Source of the DNA: Atopomonas sediminilitoris
Lineage (GTDB): Bacteria > Pseudomonadota > Gammaproteobacteria > Pseudomonadales > Pseudomonadaceae
Direction: 5' to 3'
DNA: 64,000 nt
Assembly (NCBI RefSeq): GCF_022601735.1
Contig: NZ_JAKUMM010000010.1
Location: 62,001-126,000 of the forward strand
Shown here: one piece after another, positions 55,193 through 64,000 of the stretch
How the letters are laid out: each line of letters opens with the position of its first letter
Position numbering within the stretch: position 1 is the stretch's first letter
Made by a program: the position numbers and the translations under genes
Notes under the pieces: model-generated
Databases searched by the model: none
Told to the model about the DNA's origin: nothing
Seen by the model: the letters and a program-made list of their open reading frames with translations, nothing else

Positions 55193-58100
55193 ATGGCAAA
55201 ACGTACAGACATAAAAAGCATCCTGATCCTAGGCGCTGGCCCCATCGTGATTGGTCAAGCCTGTGAGTTTGACTACTCCGGCGCGCAGGCGTGTAAAGCG
55301 CTGAAGGAAGAGGGTTATCGCGTCATCTTGGTTAACTCTAACCCTGCGACCATCATGACCGATCCGGCCATGGCCGATGCTACCTATATCGAACCGATCA
55401 AGTGGCAAACCGTCGCTAAAATCATCGAAGCCGAGCGCCCTGACGCACTACTGCCCACCATGGGTGGTCAGACAGCGTTGAACTGCGCGCTCGACCTTGA
55501 AAAGCATGGCGTGCTGGAGAAGTTTGGTGTCGAGATGATTGGCGCTAACGCCGACACCATCGACAAAGCCGAAGATCGCTCGCGCTTTGACAAGGCGATG
55601 AAAGACATCGGTCTGGCGTGCCCGCGTTCAGGCATCGCCCACAACATGGACGAAGCCAATGCGGTGCTGGATCAGGTGGGTTTCCCCTGCATCATCCGCC
55701 CGTCATTCACTATGGGTGGCACTGGCGGTGGTATCGCCTACAACCGCGAAGAGTTCGAAGAAATTTGCGCCCGTGGTCTGGACTTGTCGCCGACCAAAGA
55801 GCTGCTGATTGACGAGTCGTTGATCGGTTGGAAAGAGTACGAGATGGAGGTGGTCCGCGATAAGAAGGACAACTGCATCATCGTCTGCGCCATCGAAAAC
55901 TTTGACCCGATGGGCGTACACACCGGCGACTCGATCACGGTTGCGCCGGCACAAACGCTGACCGACAAAGAGTACCAAATCATGCGTAACGCCTCGTTGG
56001 CGGTGCTGCGTGAGATTGGTGTGGAAACCGGCGGTTCCAACGTGCAGTTCGGTATTTGCCCAGACACCGGCCGCATGGTGGTGATCGAGATGAACCCGCG
56101 CGTGTCGCGTTCGTCGGCATTGGCCTCTAAGGCAACGGGCTTTCCGATCGCTAAGATCGCCGCCAAGCTGGCCGTGGGTTACACCCTCGATGAGCTGCAA
56201 AACGACATTACCGGTGGCGCAACGCCGGCCTCGTTTGAGCCGGCTATCGACTACGTCGTGACTAAGATCCCGCGTTTCGCCTTCGAGAAATTCCCCAAGG
56301 CCGACGCGCGCTTGACCACACAGATGAAGTCGGTCGGTGAAGTAATGGCCATCGGCCGTACCTTCCAAGAATCGCTGCAAAAGGCCCTGCGTGGCCTAGA
56401 AGTTGGCGTGGCCGGTCTTGATCCTAAGCTGGACATGAACGACGCCGAAGCCGACAGCGTGCTCAAGCGCGAGCTGACCGTGCCCGGTGCAGAGCGTATC
56501 TGGTACATCGGTGACGCATTCCGTGCCGGTTTGAGCATTGATGAGGTTTTTGCGCTGACCAAGATCGATCCATGGTTCTTGGTCCAGCTGGAAGATCTGA
56601 TTAAAGACGAGCAGCGCATTAAGAGTTTGAGCCTGTCGAGCATTGAACGTGACGACATGTACAAGCTCAAGCGCAAAGGTTTCTCCGATACCCGTTTGGC
56701 TAAGTTGCTGGGCGTGACCGAGAAAACCCTGCGTCGCCAGCGCCACAAGCTGGAAGTCTTCCCGGTGTACAAGCGTGTGGATACCTGTGCGGCTGAGTTC
56801 GCGACTTCTACCGCTTACATGTACTCCACCTATGAAGAAGAGTGCGAAGCGCAGCCGTCGAGTCGTGACAAGATCATGGTCCTCGGTGGCGGCCCCAACC
56901 GCATTGGTCAAGGCATCGAGTTCGATTATTGCTGCGTGCACGCCGCGCTGGCGATGCGCGAAGACGGTTACGAGACCATCATGGTCAACTGTAATCCGGA
57001 AACCGTATCAACCGACTACGACACCTCGGATCGCCTGTACTTCGAGCCGGTGACCTTGGAAGACGTGTTGGAAATCGTCCGTGTTGAACAACCCAAGGGT
57101 GTGATCGTGCAGTACGGCGGCCAGACGCCGTTGAAGCTGGCGCGCGCCCTAGAAGAAGCCGGCGTGCCGATTATTGGTACCTCGCCCGATGCGATTGACC
57201 GCGCTGAAGACCGTGAACGCTTCCAGCAAATGGTGGAGCGCCTGAACTTGCGTCAGCCGCCGAACAGCACCGCGCGCAGCGAAGAAGAAGCCCTGCGTGG
57301 CGCCAATAGCATTGGCTACCCGCTGGTGGTGCGCCCGTCGTATGTCTTGGGCGGCCGCGCGATGGAAATCGTCTACAGCGACGACGAGCTCAAGCGCTAC
57401 ATGCGCGAAGCAGTGCAGGTGTCGAACGACAGCCCGGTCTTGCTGGATCACTTCCTCAACTGTGCGATCGAAGTCGATATCGACGCGGTCAGTGACGGTA
57501 AGCAAGTGGTGATCGGCGCAATCATGCAGCACATCGAGCAAGCCGGCGTGCACTCCGGTGACTCGGCTTGTTCGTTGCCGCCGTACTCACTGCCGAAGCA
57601 CATTCAAGATGAAATCCGCAGCCAAGTCGCCAAAATGGCGCTGGAGCTGGGCGTGGTTGGCTTGATGAACGTGCAGATGGCCGTGCAGGGCGAAGACATC
57701 TACGTGATTGAGGTCAACCCGCGTGCCTCGCGTACTGTGCCGTTTGTGTCCAAGTGCATTGGCACCTCGTTGGCCAAAGTCGCGGCACGGGCGATGGCCG
57801 GTAAAACGTTGCAAGAGCTGAACTTCACCAGCGAAGTGGTACCGCCGTACTTTAGCGTTAAAGAAGCGGTGTTCCCGTTCGCTAAGTTCCCAGGTGTTGA
57901 CCCGATTCTCGGCCCTGAGATGAAGTCTACCGGTGAGGTGATGGGCGTGGGTGATAGCTTCGGCGAAGCGTTCGCCAAAGCGCAGTTCGGTGCGAGCGAG
58001 CCGGTACCTTCTGGCGGTTGCGCCTTTATTAGTGTGCGTGAGGCTGATAAGCCTGAAGTCGCTGCTGTGGCTAAGAGCTTGGTTGAGCTGGGCTTTGAAG

Positions 58101-58417
58101 TGGTTGCCACGGCGGGCACGGCGAAAATGATCGAGGCTGCCGGCATTGCCGTACGCCGCGTGAATAAGGTCACCGAAGGTCGTCCGCACATTGTCGATAT
58201 GATCAAGAACGAAGAAGTGACCTTGATCATTAATACCACTGAGGGGCGTCAGTCGATTGCTGACTCTTACTCGATTCGCCGCAATGCGCTGCAGCATAAG
58301 GTGTTCTGCACCACAACGCTGGCAGCCGGTGAGGCGATCTGTGAGGCCCTCAAGTTTGGTCCTGAGCGCACCGTGCGTCGCTTGCAGGATCTGCATGCAG
58401 GAATCAATAAGGCATGA
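55193..58417 (+). CDS. carB: Carbamoyl-phosphate synthase large subunit
   Basis: The 1074-residue enzyme holds two ATP-grasp halves (first from [28 protein letters not shown], second from [23 protein letters not shown]), joined by an oligomerisation domain, and a C-terminal MGS-like allosteric domain from about residue 940. It makes carbamoyl phosphate for arginine and pyrimidines; ornithine and UMP act on the C-terminal domain. Size is normal. It overlaps greA by four bases. Confidence 0.98.
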   Translation: MAKRTDIKSILILGAGPIVIGQACEFDYSGAQACKALKEEGYRVILVNSNPATIMTDPAMADATYIEPIKWQTVAKIIEAERPDALLPTMGGQTALNCALDLEKHGVLEKFGVEMIGANADTIDKAEDRSRFDKAMKDIGLACPRSGIAHNMDEANAVLDQVGFPCIIRPSFTMGGTGGGIAYNREEFEEICARGLDLSPTKELLIDESLIGWKEYEMEVVRDKKDNCIIVCAIENFDPMGVHTGDSITVAPAQTLTDKEYQIMRNASLAVLREIGVETGGSNVQFGICPDTGRMVVIEMNPRVSRSSALASKATGFPIAKIAAKLAVGYTLDELQNDITGGATPASFEPAIDYVVTKIPRFAFEKFPKADARLTTQMKSVGEVMAIGRTFQESLQKALRGLEVGVAGLDPKLDMNDAEADSVLKRELTVPGAERIWYIGDAFRAGLSIDEVFALTKIDPWFLVQLEDLIKDEQRIKSLSLSSIERDDMYKLKRKGFSDTRLAKLLGVTEKTLRRQRHKLEVFPVYKRVDTCAAEFATSTAYMYSTYEEECEAQPSSRDKIMVLGGGPNRIGQGIEFDYCCVHAALAMREDGYETIMVNCNPETVSTDYDTSDRLYFEPVTLEDVLEIVRVEQPKGVIVQYGGQTPLKLARALEEAGVPIIGTSPDAIDRAEDRERFQQMVERLNLRQPPNSTARSEEEALRGANSIGYPLVVRPSYVLGGRAMEIVYSDDELKRYMREAVQVSNDSPVLLDHFLNCAIEVDIDAVSDGKQVVIGAIMQHIEQAGVHSGDSACSLPPYSLPKHIQDEIRSQVAKMALELGVVGLMNVQMAVQGEDIYVIEVNPRASRTVPFVSKCIGTSLAKVAARAMAGKTLQELNFTSEVVPPYFSVKEAVFPFAKFPGVDPILGPEMKSTGEVMGVGDSFGEAFAKAQFGASEPVPSGGCAFISVREADKPEVAAVAKSLVELGFEVVATAGTAKMIEAAGIAVRRVNKVTEGRPHIVDMIKNEEVTLIINTTEGRQSIADSYSIRRNALQHKVFCTTTLAAGEAICEALKFGPERTVRRLQDLHAGINKA

Positions 58418-58887
58418 AATACCCCATGACACTCCAGGGCTCGCGAGCCCTGGAAGAGGAGTTAAAGCACCTCAAGGGCGAGCTGCGCCCACAAATCAGC
58501 CAAGCTATCGCCGAGGCGCGTGAGTTGGGCGACCTGAAAGAAAATGCCGAATACCATGCTGCGCGTGAGCAGCAAGGCATGGTGGAAGCGCGTATTCGTG
58601 ACATCGAGGGCAAGCTGTCGAATGCCCAGGTAATCGATGTCACCAGCATTCCTCATAGCGGCAAGGTGATCTTCGGCACCACGGTGGATATTGCTAATTG
58701 CGATACCGGTGAAGAAGTGACCTACCAAATCGTCGGTGACGACGAGGCGGATATTAAAGTCAGCAAAATCTCGGTGAACTCACCGATCGCCCGCGCCCTC
58801 ATCGGCAAAGAAGAGGGTGAAGTGGTTAACGTGCAAACGCCAGGCGGCTTAGTGGAGTACGAGATCGTTGAGGTCAAGCATCTCTAA
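58414..58887 (+). CDS. greA: Transcription elongation factor GreA
   Basis: The 157-residue protein has the coiled-coil N-terminal domain ([44 protein letters not shown]), including the acidic tip Asp-Leu-Lys-Glu-Asn-Ala-Glu that reaches the RNA polymerase active centre, and a C-terminal FKBP-like domain ([23 protein letters not shown]). It rescues backtracked polymerase by transcript cleavage. Its ATG overlaps the carB stop, so it is in the carAB unit. Confidence 0.97.
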   Translation: MKYPMTLQGSRALEEELKHLKGELRPQISQAIAEARELGDLKENAEYHAAREQQGMVEARIRDIEGKLSNAQVIDVTSIPHSGKVIFGTTVDIANCDTGEEVTYQIVGDDEADIKVSKISVNSPIARALIGKEEGEVVNVQTPGGLVEYEIVEVKHL

Positions 58888-58915
58888 CGCTGCGCGCCCA
58901 GCATCGCCGGCGGTG

Positions 58916-59311
58916 ATGCTGGGTTGGCCTATGCTGCAAATGCTCTGGGTTGGTGGTTTGTGGGCGCTGCAGTTTTTGCTGTTGCCCGCGCTCGAGCAGT
59001 ACCAGCTAGCGCCGATGCTAGTGCATGGCTTGGCCGACTATCTGCGTGAGTTGGTGGTGGGTTTGGCGCTGGTCGCATCTTTGCTGCAGTGTTTACTACT
59101 GGTGCGGGTGCATCGTTTAGCCAGTCTGTGGCTTGAGTTGCGTGGGCAGTTGCTGGTGGCGTGTGTGCTGTTGGCGGCCACTTACTTGTTGGTGGCGGCA
59201 GCGGGCTTAAACAGCGCGCGTTGGCTAACCTTTAACTACACCGTGTTGGCCTTGCTCGGGCTGATGTTGGTCATGCAGCCCGTGCCAGGTTTTACTCAGC
59301 GAAGCGCTTAA
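58916..59311 (+). CDS. Small integral membrane protein, DUF4149-like
   Basis: The start at ATG 58916 gives 131 residues; TTG at 58868, inside greA, is an alternative. Four membrane helices are predicted by eye (MLWVGGLWALQFLLLPAL; LVVGLALVASLLQCLLLV; LLVACVLLAATYLLVAAAGL; TVLALLGLMLVMQ). The pattern fits the DUF4149 family found between greA and yhbY in Pseudomonas. Function is unknown. Its last 20 bases overlap the end of yhbY on the other strand. Confidence 0.75.
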   Translation: MLGWPMLQMLWVGGLWALQFLLLPALEQYQLAPMLVHGLADYLRELVVGLALVASLLQCLLLVRVHRLASLWLELRGQLLVACVLLAATYLLVAAAGLNSARWLTFNYTVLALLGLMLVMQPVPGFTQRSA

Positions 59312-59603
59312 CGTTCGAGAGCTTGGGATTAGCTTTGCGGTTGACGCGGTAGATCAAGGCCAGCTTGCCAATGATTTGCACCAGATCAGCATTAACCTGC
59401 TGGCACAGTGCATTCATCAGTTCAAGGCGAGGCTCGCGCTCGGTGATACTAAAGCGCACCTTGATCAGTTCGTGGTCATGCAAGGCGCGCTCGGTTTCGC
59501 TCACGACGCCTTCCGACAAGCCGTTACCGGCCACCATCACCACTGGCTTCAAATGATGGCCAATTTGCTTGAAACGTTTTTTTTGGTCCTGCGTAAGCGA
59601 CAT
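59292..59603 (-). CDS. yhbY: CRM-domain RNA-binding protein YhbY
   Basis: The start MSLTQDQKKRF at 59603 gives 103 residues. The CRM fold shows KKRFKQIGHHLKPVVMVAGNGLSEGVVSE and the loop HELIKVRFSI, then GKLALIYR. YhbY associates with pre-50S particles in E. coli. It is divergent from rlmE with 76 bases between, as in E. coli. Confidence 0.95.
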   Translation of the reverse strand: MSLTQDQKKRFKQIGHHLKPVVMVAGNGLSEGVVSETERALHDHELIKVRFSITEREPRLELMNALCQQVNADLVQIIGKLALIYRVNRKANPKLSNVKRFAE

Positions 59604-59679
59604 AATTAATAGGTATCCGGTCAAAGGGCGCTGATTCTACCTTAGCTGCCCCGGCCCGCCTAGCAAGAGAGGTAGCCTT

Positions 59680-60300
59680 GTGGCCCGTTCCAAAAGTAGT
59701 CATCGCTGGCTACGCGAACATTTTAACGACCCCTACGTAAAGCAAGCACAGCAGGACGGCTACCGTTCGCGTGCTAGCTATAAGCTGTTGGAAATGCAGG
59801 AAAAAGATCGCCTGATCAAGTCTGGCATGACCGTTTTGGACTTGGGCGCAGCGCCCGGCGGTTGGTCGCAGGTGGTCAGTCGGCTGATTGGTGAGAGCGG
59901 TCGCTTGATCGCATCGGATATTTTACCGATGGACGGTATCGCCGATGTGACCTTTATTCAGGGTGACTTTACCGACGACGGTGTGTTTGCCGAAATCCTC
60001 GCCGCGATCGATGAACAGCCGGTAGACCTTGTTATTTCCGACATGGCCCCCAATATGAGTGGTGTAGCCGTCGCCGATCAGGTGAAAGCCATGTACTTGT
60101 GCGAATTAGCCTTGGATATGGCCGCGCGCGTATTGCGTCCTGGTGGCGACTTTTTGATCAAGGCGTTCCACGGTGAGGGCTTTGACCAGTACTTACGGGA
60201 TATGCGCAGCCAGTATGACAAGGTTGTCGTGCGTAAGCCGACCGCCTCGCGTGATCGCTCGCGGGAGCAGTACTTGCTTGGGCGCGGCTTTAAAGGCTGA
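59680..60300 (+). CDS. rlmE: 23S rRNA (uridine-2552-2'-O)-methyltransferase RlmE (FtsJ/RrmJ)
   Basis: The start is GTG at 59680 with AGAGG 7 bases upstream; 206 residues. The SAM fold holds [20 protein letters not shown], the catalytic Lys/Asp/Lys/Glu positions in [24 protein letters not shown] and [15 protein letters not shown]. It methylates U2552 in the A loop late in 50S assembly and is a heat-shock gene in E. coli, though no sigma-32 promoter is obvious here. ftsH follows after 98 bases. Confidence 0.97.
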   Translation: MARSKSSHRWLREHFNDPYVKQAQQDGYRSRASYKLLEMQEKDRLIKSGMTVLDLGAAPGGWSQVVSRLIGESGRLIASDILPMDGIADVTFIQGDFTDDGVFAEILAAIDEQPVDLVISDMAPNMSGVAVADQVKAMYLCELALDMAARVLRPGGDFLIKAFHGEGFDQYLRDMRSQYDKVVVRKPTASRDRSREQYLLGRGFKG

Positions 60301-60398
60301 TGACATATTTCGTTACACCTAGGCCTGCCTGCTAAAACGGTCTGTAGTAAGGTAAGCAAAGACAGATTTATCGGCGCAAGCGCCTTGAGGGTAGTTCA

Positions 60399-62336
60399 TT
60401 GAACGACATGGCAAAGAATCTCATCTTGTGGGTGATCATCGCAGCAGTGCTGGTCACCGTGATGAATAACTTCTCGAGCACGACCGAGTCGCAAGGCTTG
60501 AACTACTCCGACTTCATCGAACAGGTGAAGCAAGGACAAGTCGAGCGGGTGACCGTGGATGGCTACATGATCACCGGCGTGCGTCGTGATGGCCGTGGCT
60601 TTAAGACCGTGCGTCCGGCGATTCAAGATGGCGGCCTGATTGGTGATCTGCTGGATAACAACGTGATCATCGAAGGCAAGCAGCCCGAACAGCAGAGCAT
60701 CTGGACGCAGCTATTAGTCGCTAGCTTCCCGATTCTGGTGATGATTGCCGTGTTCATGTTCGTGATGCGCCAAATGCAAGGTGGCGGCGGTGGCCGCGGT
60801 GGCCCAATGAGCTTTGGTAAGAGCAAAGCGCGCCTGCTTTCAGAAGACCAAGTTAAAACCACGCTGGCCGATGTCGCCGGTTGTGATGAGGCTAAAGAAG
60901 AAGTTGCCGAGCTGGTCGAGTTTTTGCGTGACCCCGGCAAGTTCCAGCGCCTTGGCGGCAAAATTCCGCGCGGTGTGCTGATGGTGGGCCCACCCGGTAC
61001 CGGTAAAACCTTGCTGGCCAAAGCGATTGCCGGTGAGGCCAAAGTGCCGTTCTTCACTATTTCCGGCTCTGACTTTGTCGAAATGTTCGTTGGTGTCGGT
61101 GCTAGCCGCGTGCGCGACATGTTTGATCAGGCGAAAAAACATGCGCCGTGCATCATCTTTATCGACGAGATCGATGCCGTAGGTCGTCACCGTGGCGCCG
61201 GCTTGGGTGGTGGTCACGATGAGCGTGAGCAAACGCTTAACCAACTGCTGGTGGAGATGGATGGCTTCGAGATGAACGATGGTGTCATCGTTATCGCCGC
61301 CACCAACCGCCCCGACGTGCTCGACCCTGCCTTGCTGCGCCCCGGTCGTTTCGATCGTCAAGTGGTGGTCGGTTTGCCTGATATTCGCGGTCGTGAGCAA
61401 ATTCTTAAAGTGCACATGCGCAAAGTGCCGGTGGGCGAAAACGTTGAGCCTGGGGTGATTGCCCGTGGTACGCCGGGTTTCTCCGGGGCTGACTTGGCCA
61501 ACTTGGTGAACGAAGCGTCACTGTTTGCCGCGCGCTTTAATAAGCGCTTGGTTGAGATGAAAGAATTTGAGCTGGCCAAAGACAAAATTATGATGGGCGC
61601 TGAGCGCAAATCCATGGTGATGTCGGACAAAGAAAAGCTCAACACTGCTTATCACGAGGCTGGTCATGCCATCGTTGGGCGTGTCGTGCCTGAGCATGAT
61701 CCCGTGTACAAAGTGTCGATCATCCCACGCGGTCGCGCCTTGGGTGTGACCATGTTCCTGCCTGAAGAGGACCGCTACAGTCTGTCCAAGCGTGCGCTGG
61801 AAAGCCAAATTTGTTCACTATTTGGCGGGCGCATCGCCGAAGAGATGACCTTGGGCTTTGATGGCGTGACCACGGGTGCGTCAAACGACATTCAGCGCGC
61901 GACTCAAATCGCCCGCAACATGGTGACTAAGTGGGGGCTTTCAGAAAAGCTTGGCCCGCTGATGTATGCCGAAGAAGAGGGCGAAGTGTTCCTTGGTCGC
62001 AGTGCGGGCAGTCAGCAGACGAATGTATCGGGCGAGACCGCCAAGCTGATCGACCAGGAAGTGCGCCGCTTTATTGATCAAAGCTATGCCACGGCCAAAC
62101 AGATTCTTGAAGAGCACCGCGACAAGCTCGATATGATGGCTGAAGCGCTGATGAAGTATGAAACCATCGATGCAGAACAAATCGACGACATCATGGCGGG
62201 CAAGCCGCCGCGTGAGCCGCGCGACTGGACCGGCGGTGGTGATGGCGGCACGCCGGCAGCCGAGGCTAAGCCTGCGCCGAATAAGTCCGATGATGTGGAT
62301 GATGCCCCGATTGGTGGGCCTGCTAGCGAGCATTAA
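60399..62336 (+). CDS. ftsH: ATP-dependent zinc metalloprotease FtsH
   Basis: The start is TTG at 60399, with TGAGGG 7 bases upstream; it gives [10 protein letters not shown] after the initiator, matching the E. coli long form, while the ATG at 60408 lacks a spaced site. The 645 residues hold two membrane helices around a periplasmic domain, the AAA+ core (Walker A GPPGTGKT, Walker [12 protein letters not shown] with [18 protein letters not shown]) and the zinc motif HEAGH. It degrades membrane proteins and, in E. coli, LpxC and sigma-32. Confidence 0.98.
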   Translation: MNDMAKNLILWVIIAAVLVTVMNNFSSTTESQGLNYSDFIEQVKQGQVERVTVDGYMITGVRRDGRGFKTVRPAIQDGGLIGDLLDNNVIIEGKQPEQQSIWTQLLVASFPILVMIAVFMFVMRQMQGGGGGRGGPMSFGKSKARLLSEDQVKTTLADVAGCDEAKEEVAELVEFLRDPGKFQRLGGKIPRGVLMVGPPGTGKTLLAKAIAGEAKVPFFTISGSDFVEMFVGVGASRVRDMFDQAKKHAPCIIFIDEIDAVGRHRGAGLGGGHDEREQTLNQLLVEMDGFEMNDGVIVIAATNRPDVLDPALLRPGRFDRQVVVGLPDIRGREQILKVHMRKVPVGENVEPGVIARGTPGFSGADLANLVNEASLFAARFNKRLVEMKEFELAKDKIMMGAERKSMVMSDKEKLNTAYHEAGHAIVGRVVPEHDPVYKVSIIPRGRALGVTMFLPEEDRYSLSKRALESQICSLFGGRIAEEMTLGFDGVTTGASNDIQRATQIARNMVTKWGLSEKLGPLMYAEEEGEVFLGRSAGSQQTNVSGETAKLIDQEVRRFIDQSYATAKQILEEHRDKLDMMAEALMKYETIDAEQIDDIMAGKPPREPRDWTGGGDGGTPAAEAKPAPNKSDDVDDAPIGGPASEH

Positions 62337-62338
62337 GT

Positions 62339-63190
62339 TTGACTGCATCCAATAAAAGCTCCCGTCTGCTGTGTGGCAGTCGGGAGCTTGATCTTTCTTG
62401 CACGCGCGTGATGGGGATCTTGAACGTCACGCCGGACTCTTTTTCCGATGGTGGCCGTTTTGCAGCGCGTGATGCGGCCCTGCGTCACGCGGAAGGCATG
62501 CTGCAAGCCGGTGCTGACATAATCGATGTGGGTGGCGAATCAACACGGCCGGGTGCGCGTGCGATTTCGCCCGTCGAGGAGTTGGAGCGCGTTGCGCCGG
62601 TGGTCGAGGCTTTGGTGCGCGAACTTGGAGCATTGGTCTCGGTTGATACGTCCACGCCCGGCGTGATGCGTGAGGCGGCGCGGCTGGGCGCTGGCATGAT
62701 CAATGATGTGCGCGCGCTGCAGCGTGAAGGTGCGTTGGATGCTGTGGCGGATATTGGTTTGCCGGTGTGCTTGATGCACATGCAAGGCGATCCCGACACC
62801 ATGCAGCAGGCGCCGACTTACGGCAATGTAGTACAGGAGGTGCAAGGCTTCTTGCAGGCGCGGATAGACGCTTGCGCTGCAGTCGGTATCGATCGCGCGC
62901 GGATTGTGCTGGATCCGGGGTTTGGGTTTGGTAAAACCTTGGCGCACAACTTAAGTCTGTTTAAAGCGCTTCCTGAGATGAAGTCATGGGGCTTGCCGTT
63001 GTTGGTGGGCGTATCGCGTAAAAGTATGATTGGCCAAGCGCTTAATCGTCCGGTTGAGCAGCGCTTGGCGGGTGGGTTGGCGTTGGCTGCGCAGGCTGTT
63101 TTGGCGGGTGTGCAGCTGCTGCGTGTGCATGATGTGGCTGAGACCGTGGATGTTGTGCGTATGCTCAGCGCGGTGGCAGGCGCCGAATAA
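62339..63190 (+). CDS. folP: Dihydropteroate synthase
   Basis: TTG at 62339, two bases after the ftsH stop, is the most likely start (283 residues); GTG and ATG near 62408 would lose the conserved N-terminal strand. Motifs: VMGILNVTPDSFSDGGRF, IDVGGESTRPGA, VSVDTSTPGVMREA, MHMQGDPDTMQ, VLDPGFGFGKTLAHNL, VGVSRKSMIG. It joins p-aminobenzoate to the pterin in folate synthesis and is the sulfonamide target. The ftsH-folP-glmM order is that of E. coli and Pseudomonas. Confidence 0.97.
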   Translation: MTASNKSSRLLCGSRELDLSCTRVMGILNVTPDSFSDGGRFAARDAALRHAEGMLQAGADIIDVGGESTRPGARAISPVEELERVAPVVEALVRELGALVSVDTSTPGVMREAARLGAGMINDVRALQREGALDAVADIGLPVCLMHMQGDPDTMQQAPTYGNVVQEVQGFLQARIDACAAVGIDRARIVLDPGFGFGKTLAHNLSLFKALPEMKSWGLPLLVGVSRKSMIGQALNRPVEQRLAGGLALAAQAVLAGVQLLRVHDVAETVDVVRMLSAVAGAE

Positions 63191-63210
63191 GTGGATAGGA
63201 CAATAACAGC

Positions 63211-64000
63211 ATGAGCAGAAAATATTTTGGCACCGACGGCATTCGTGGTTTGGTTGGCGAATTTCCGATTACCCCTGAATTTGTGCAAAAGCTAGGCTGG
63301 GCCGCCGGCCGTGCCTTTCGTCGTCAGGGTGTGTGTAAGGTGTTGATCGGTAAGGACACGCGTATTTCTGGCTATATGTTTGAGTCGGCCCTTGAGGCAG
63401 GCTTGTCCGCCGCGGGGGCCCAAGTGTTGTTGTTGGGGCCTATGCCCACGCCGGCGATTGCCTATCTGACCCGTACGTTTCAGGCTCAGGCGGGGATTGT
63501 GATCAGTGCTTCGCATAACCCCTACCACGATAACGGGATTAAATTTTTCTCAGGTCTTGGAGTAAAGCTACCTGACGATATCGAGCTATCGATTGAGGAA
63601 TTGATCGATGCGCCGATGACGGTGGTGGACTCTGCCGAGCTGGGTAAAGTGTCGCGCGTGGTGGATGCGGCAGGGCGTTATATCGAGTTCTGCAAAAGTA
63701 GCGTGTCGTCCTCTATCACGCTGAGCGGGATGAAGATTGTCCTCGATTGCGCCAATGGTGCGACCTACAAAGTGGCGCCCAGTGTCTTTCGTGAGCTGGG
63801 TGCGCAAGTCGTGGTGCTGGCTGATCAGCCGGATGGTTTAAACATTAATGCTGGCTGTGGCTCTACTCATACTCAGGCGCTGCGCGATGCTGTGGTGGCG
63901 CAGCAGGCGGACTTGGGTATTGCCTTCGATGGTGATGGTGATCGCGTGCTGATGGTGGCGCCTGATGGACGCGAGATAGATGGCGATGAGTTGCTTTACA
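63211..64000 (+). CDS. glmM: Phosphoglucosamine mutase, N-terminal part, cut by window edge
   Basis: The first 263 residues are present. [21 protein letters not shown], the phosphoserine loop [20 protein letters not shown] (serine near residue 102), [13 protein letters not shown] and the metal loop [12 protein letters not shown] identify it. GlmM converts glucosamine-6-phosphate to the 1-phosphate for UDP-GlcNAc, feeding MurG and LpxC pathways. The frame is open to the edge. Confidence 0.96.
   Translation, partial: MSRKYFGTDGIRGLVGEFPITPEFVQKLGWAAGRAFRRQGVCKVLIGKDTRISGYMFESALEAGLSAAGAQVLLLGPMPTPAIAYLTRTFQAQAGIVISASHNPYHDNGIKFFSGLGVKLPDDIELSIEELIDAPMTVVDSAELGKVSRVVDAAGRYIEFCKSSVSSSITLSGMKIVLDCANGATYKVAPSVFRELGAQVVVLADQPDGLNINAGCGSTHTQALRDAVVAQQADLGIAFDGDGDRVLMVAPDGREIDGDELLY

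Overview
The window is a 64-kb piece of core chromosome from a Gram-negative gammaproteobacterium, most probably a member of the Pseudomonadales close to Pseudomonas. The reasons are the outer-membrane genes (lptE, lpxC, bamE, lnt, lpoA), a meso-diaminopimelate-type MurE, a cytochrome bc1 complex (petABC), a type IVa minor-pilin/PilY1 operon beside thiO, and protein sequences (Fur, CarA, FtsH, PetB, DiaA) that read almost like the Pseudomonas ones as I remember them. Base composition and codon use look even throughout. I see no insertion sequence, integrase, phage gene, CRISPR array, tRNA or rRNA. Both edges cut a gene: pilY1 on the left and glmM on the right.

Layout. (1) 1-4424, minus strand: fimT, fimU, pilV, pilW, pilX, an unrecognised small periplasmic CxxC protein, then pilY1, i.e. 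the complex that primes type IV pili. (2) 4506-17048: thiO (+), then holA-lptE-leuS (-), a YbeL-like zinc-ribbon gene and an elyC-like gene (+), then lnt-corC-ybeY-ybeZ-miaB (-) and a DUF1820 gene (+). (3) 17106-27940: a Tas-type aldo/keto reductase (-), rplM-rpsI, petABC, sspAB (+), dolP-diaA-yraN-lpoA (-), rsmI (+) and RNase P RNA. (4) 28143-45971: the division and cell wall (dcw) cluster, mraZ-rsmH-ftsL-ftsI-murE-murF-mraY-murD-ftsW-murG-murC-ddlB-ftsQ-ftsA-ftsZ-lpxC, all on the plus strand with overlapping or touching genes. (5) 46245-64000: bamE (-), fur (+), recN (-), grpE-dnaK-dnaJ-dapB, carA-carB-greA, a small membrane protein, yhbY (-), rlmE, ftsH, folP and the start of glmM.

The genes cover envelope construction (peptidoglycan precursors, division, lipid A, lipoprotein and LPS export), proteostasis (DnaK system, FtsH, SspAB), translation and RNA modification, and pyrimidine/arginine and folate supply. 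The best non-coding signals are a three-repeat MraZ operator before mraZ, sigma-32-type promoters before grpE and dnaK, a LexA-like box before recN, a terminator-like attenuator before carA, strong bidirectional terminators between convergent genes, and a row of inverted repeats between rnpB and mraZ.

I found no new multi-gene system here. The most worthwhile leads are the small CxxC protein in the pilus operon, a palindrome sitting where the fimU ribosome site should be, the carA leader, the inverted-repeat row and the short P3 arm of the RNase P RNA. From memory, the blocks lie apart on the Pseudomonas aeruginosa chromosome, so their being joined here is itself a feature of this lineage.
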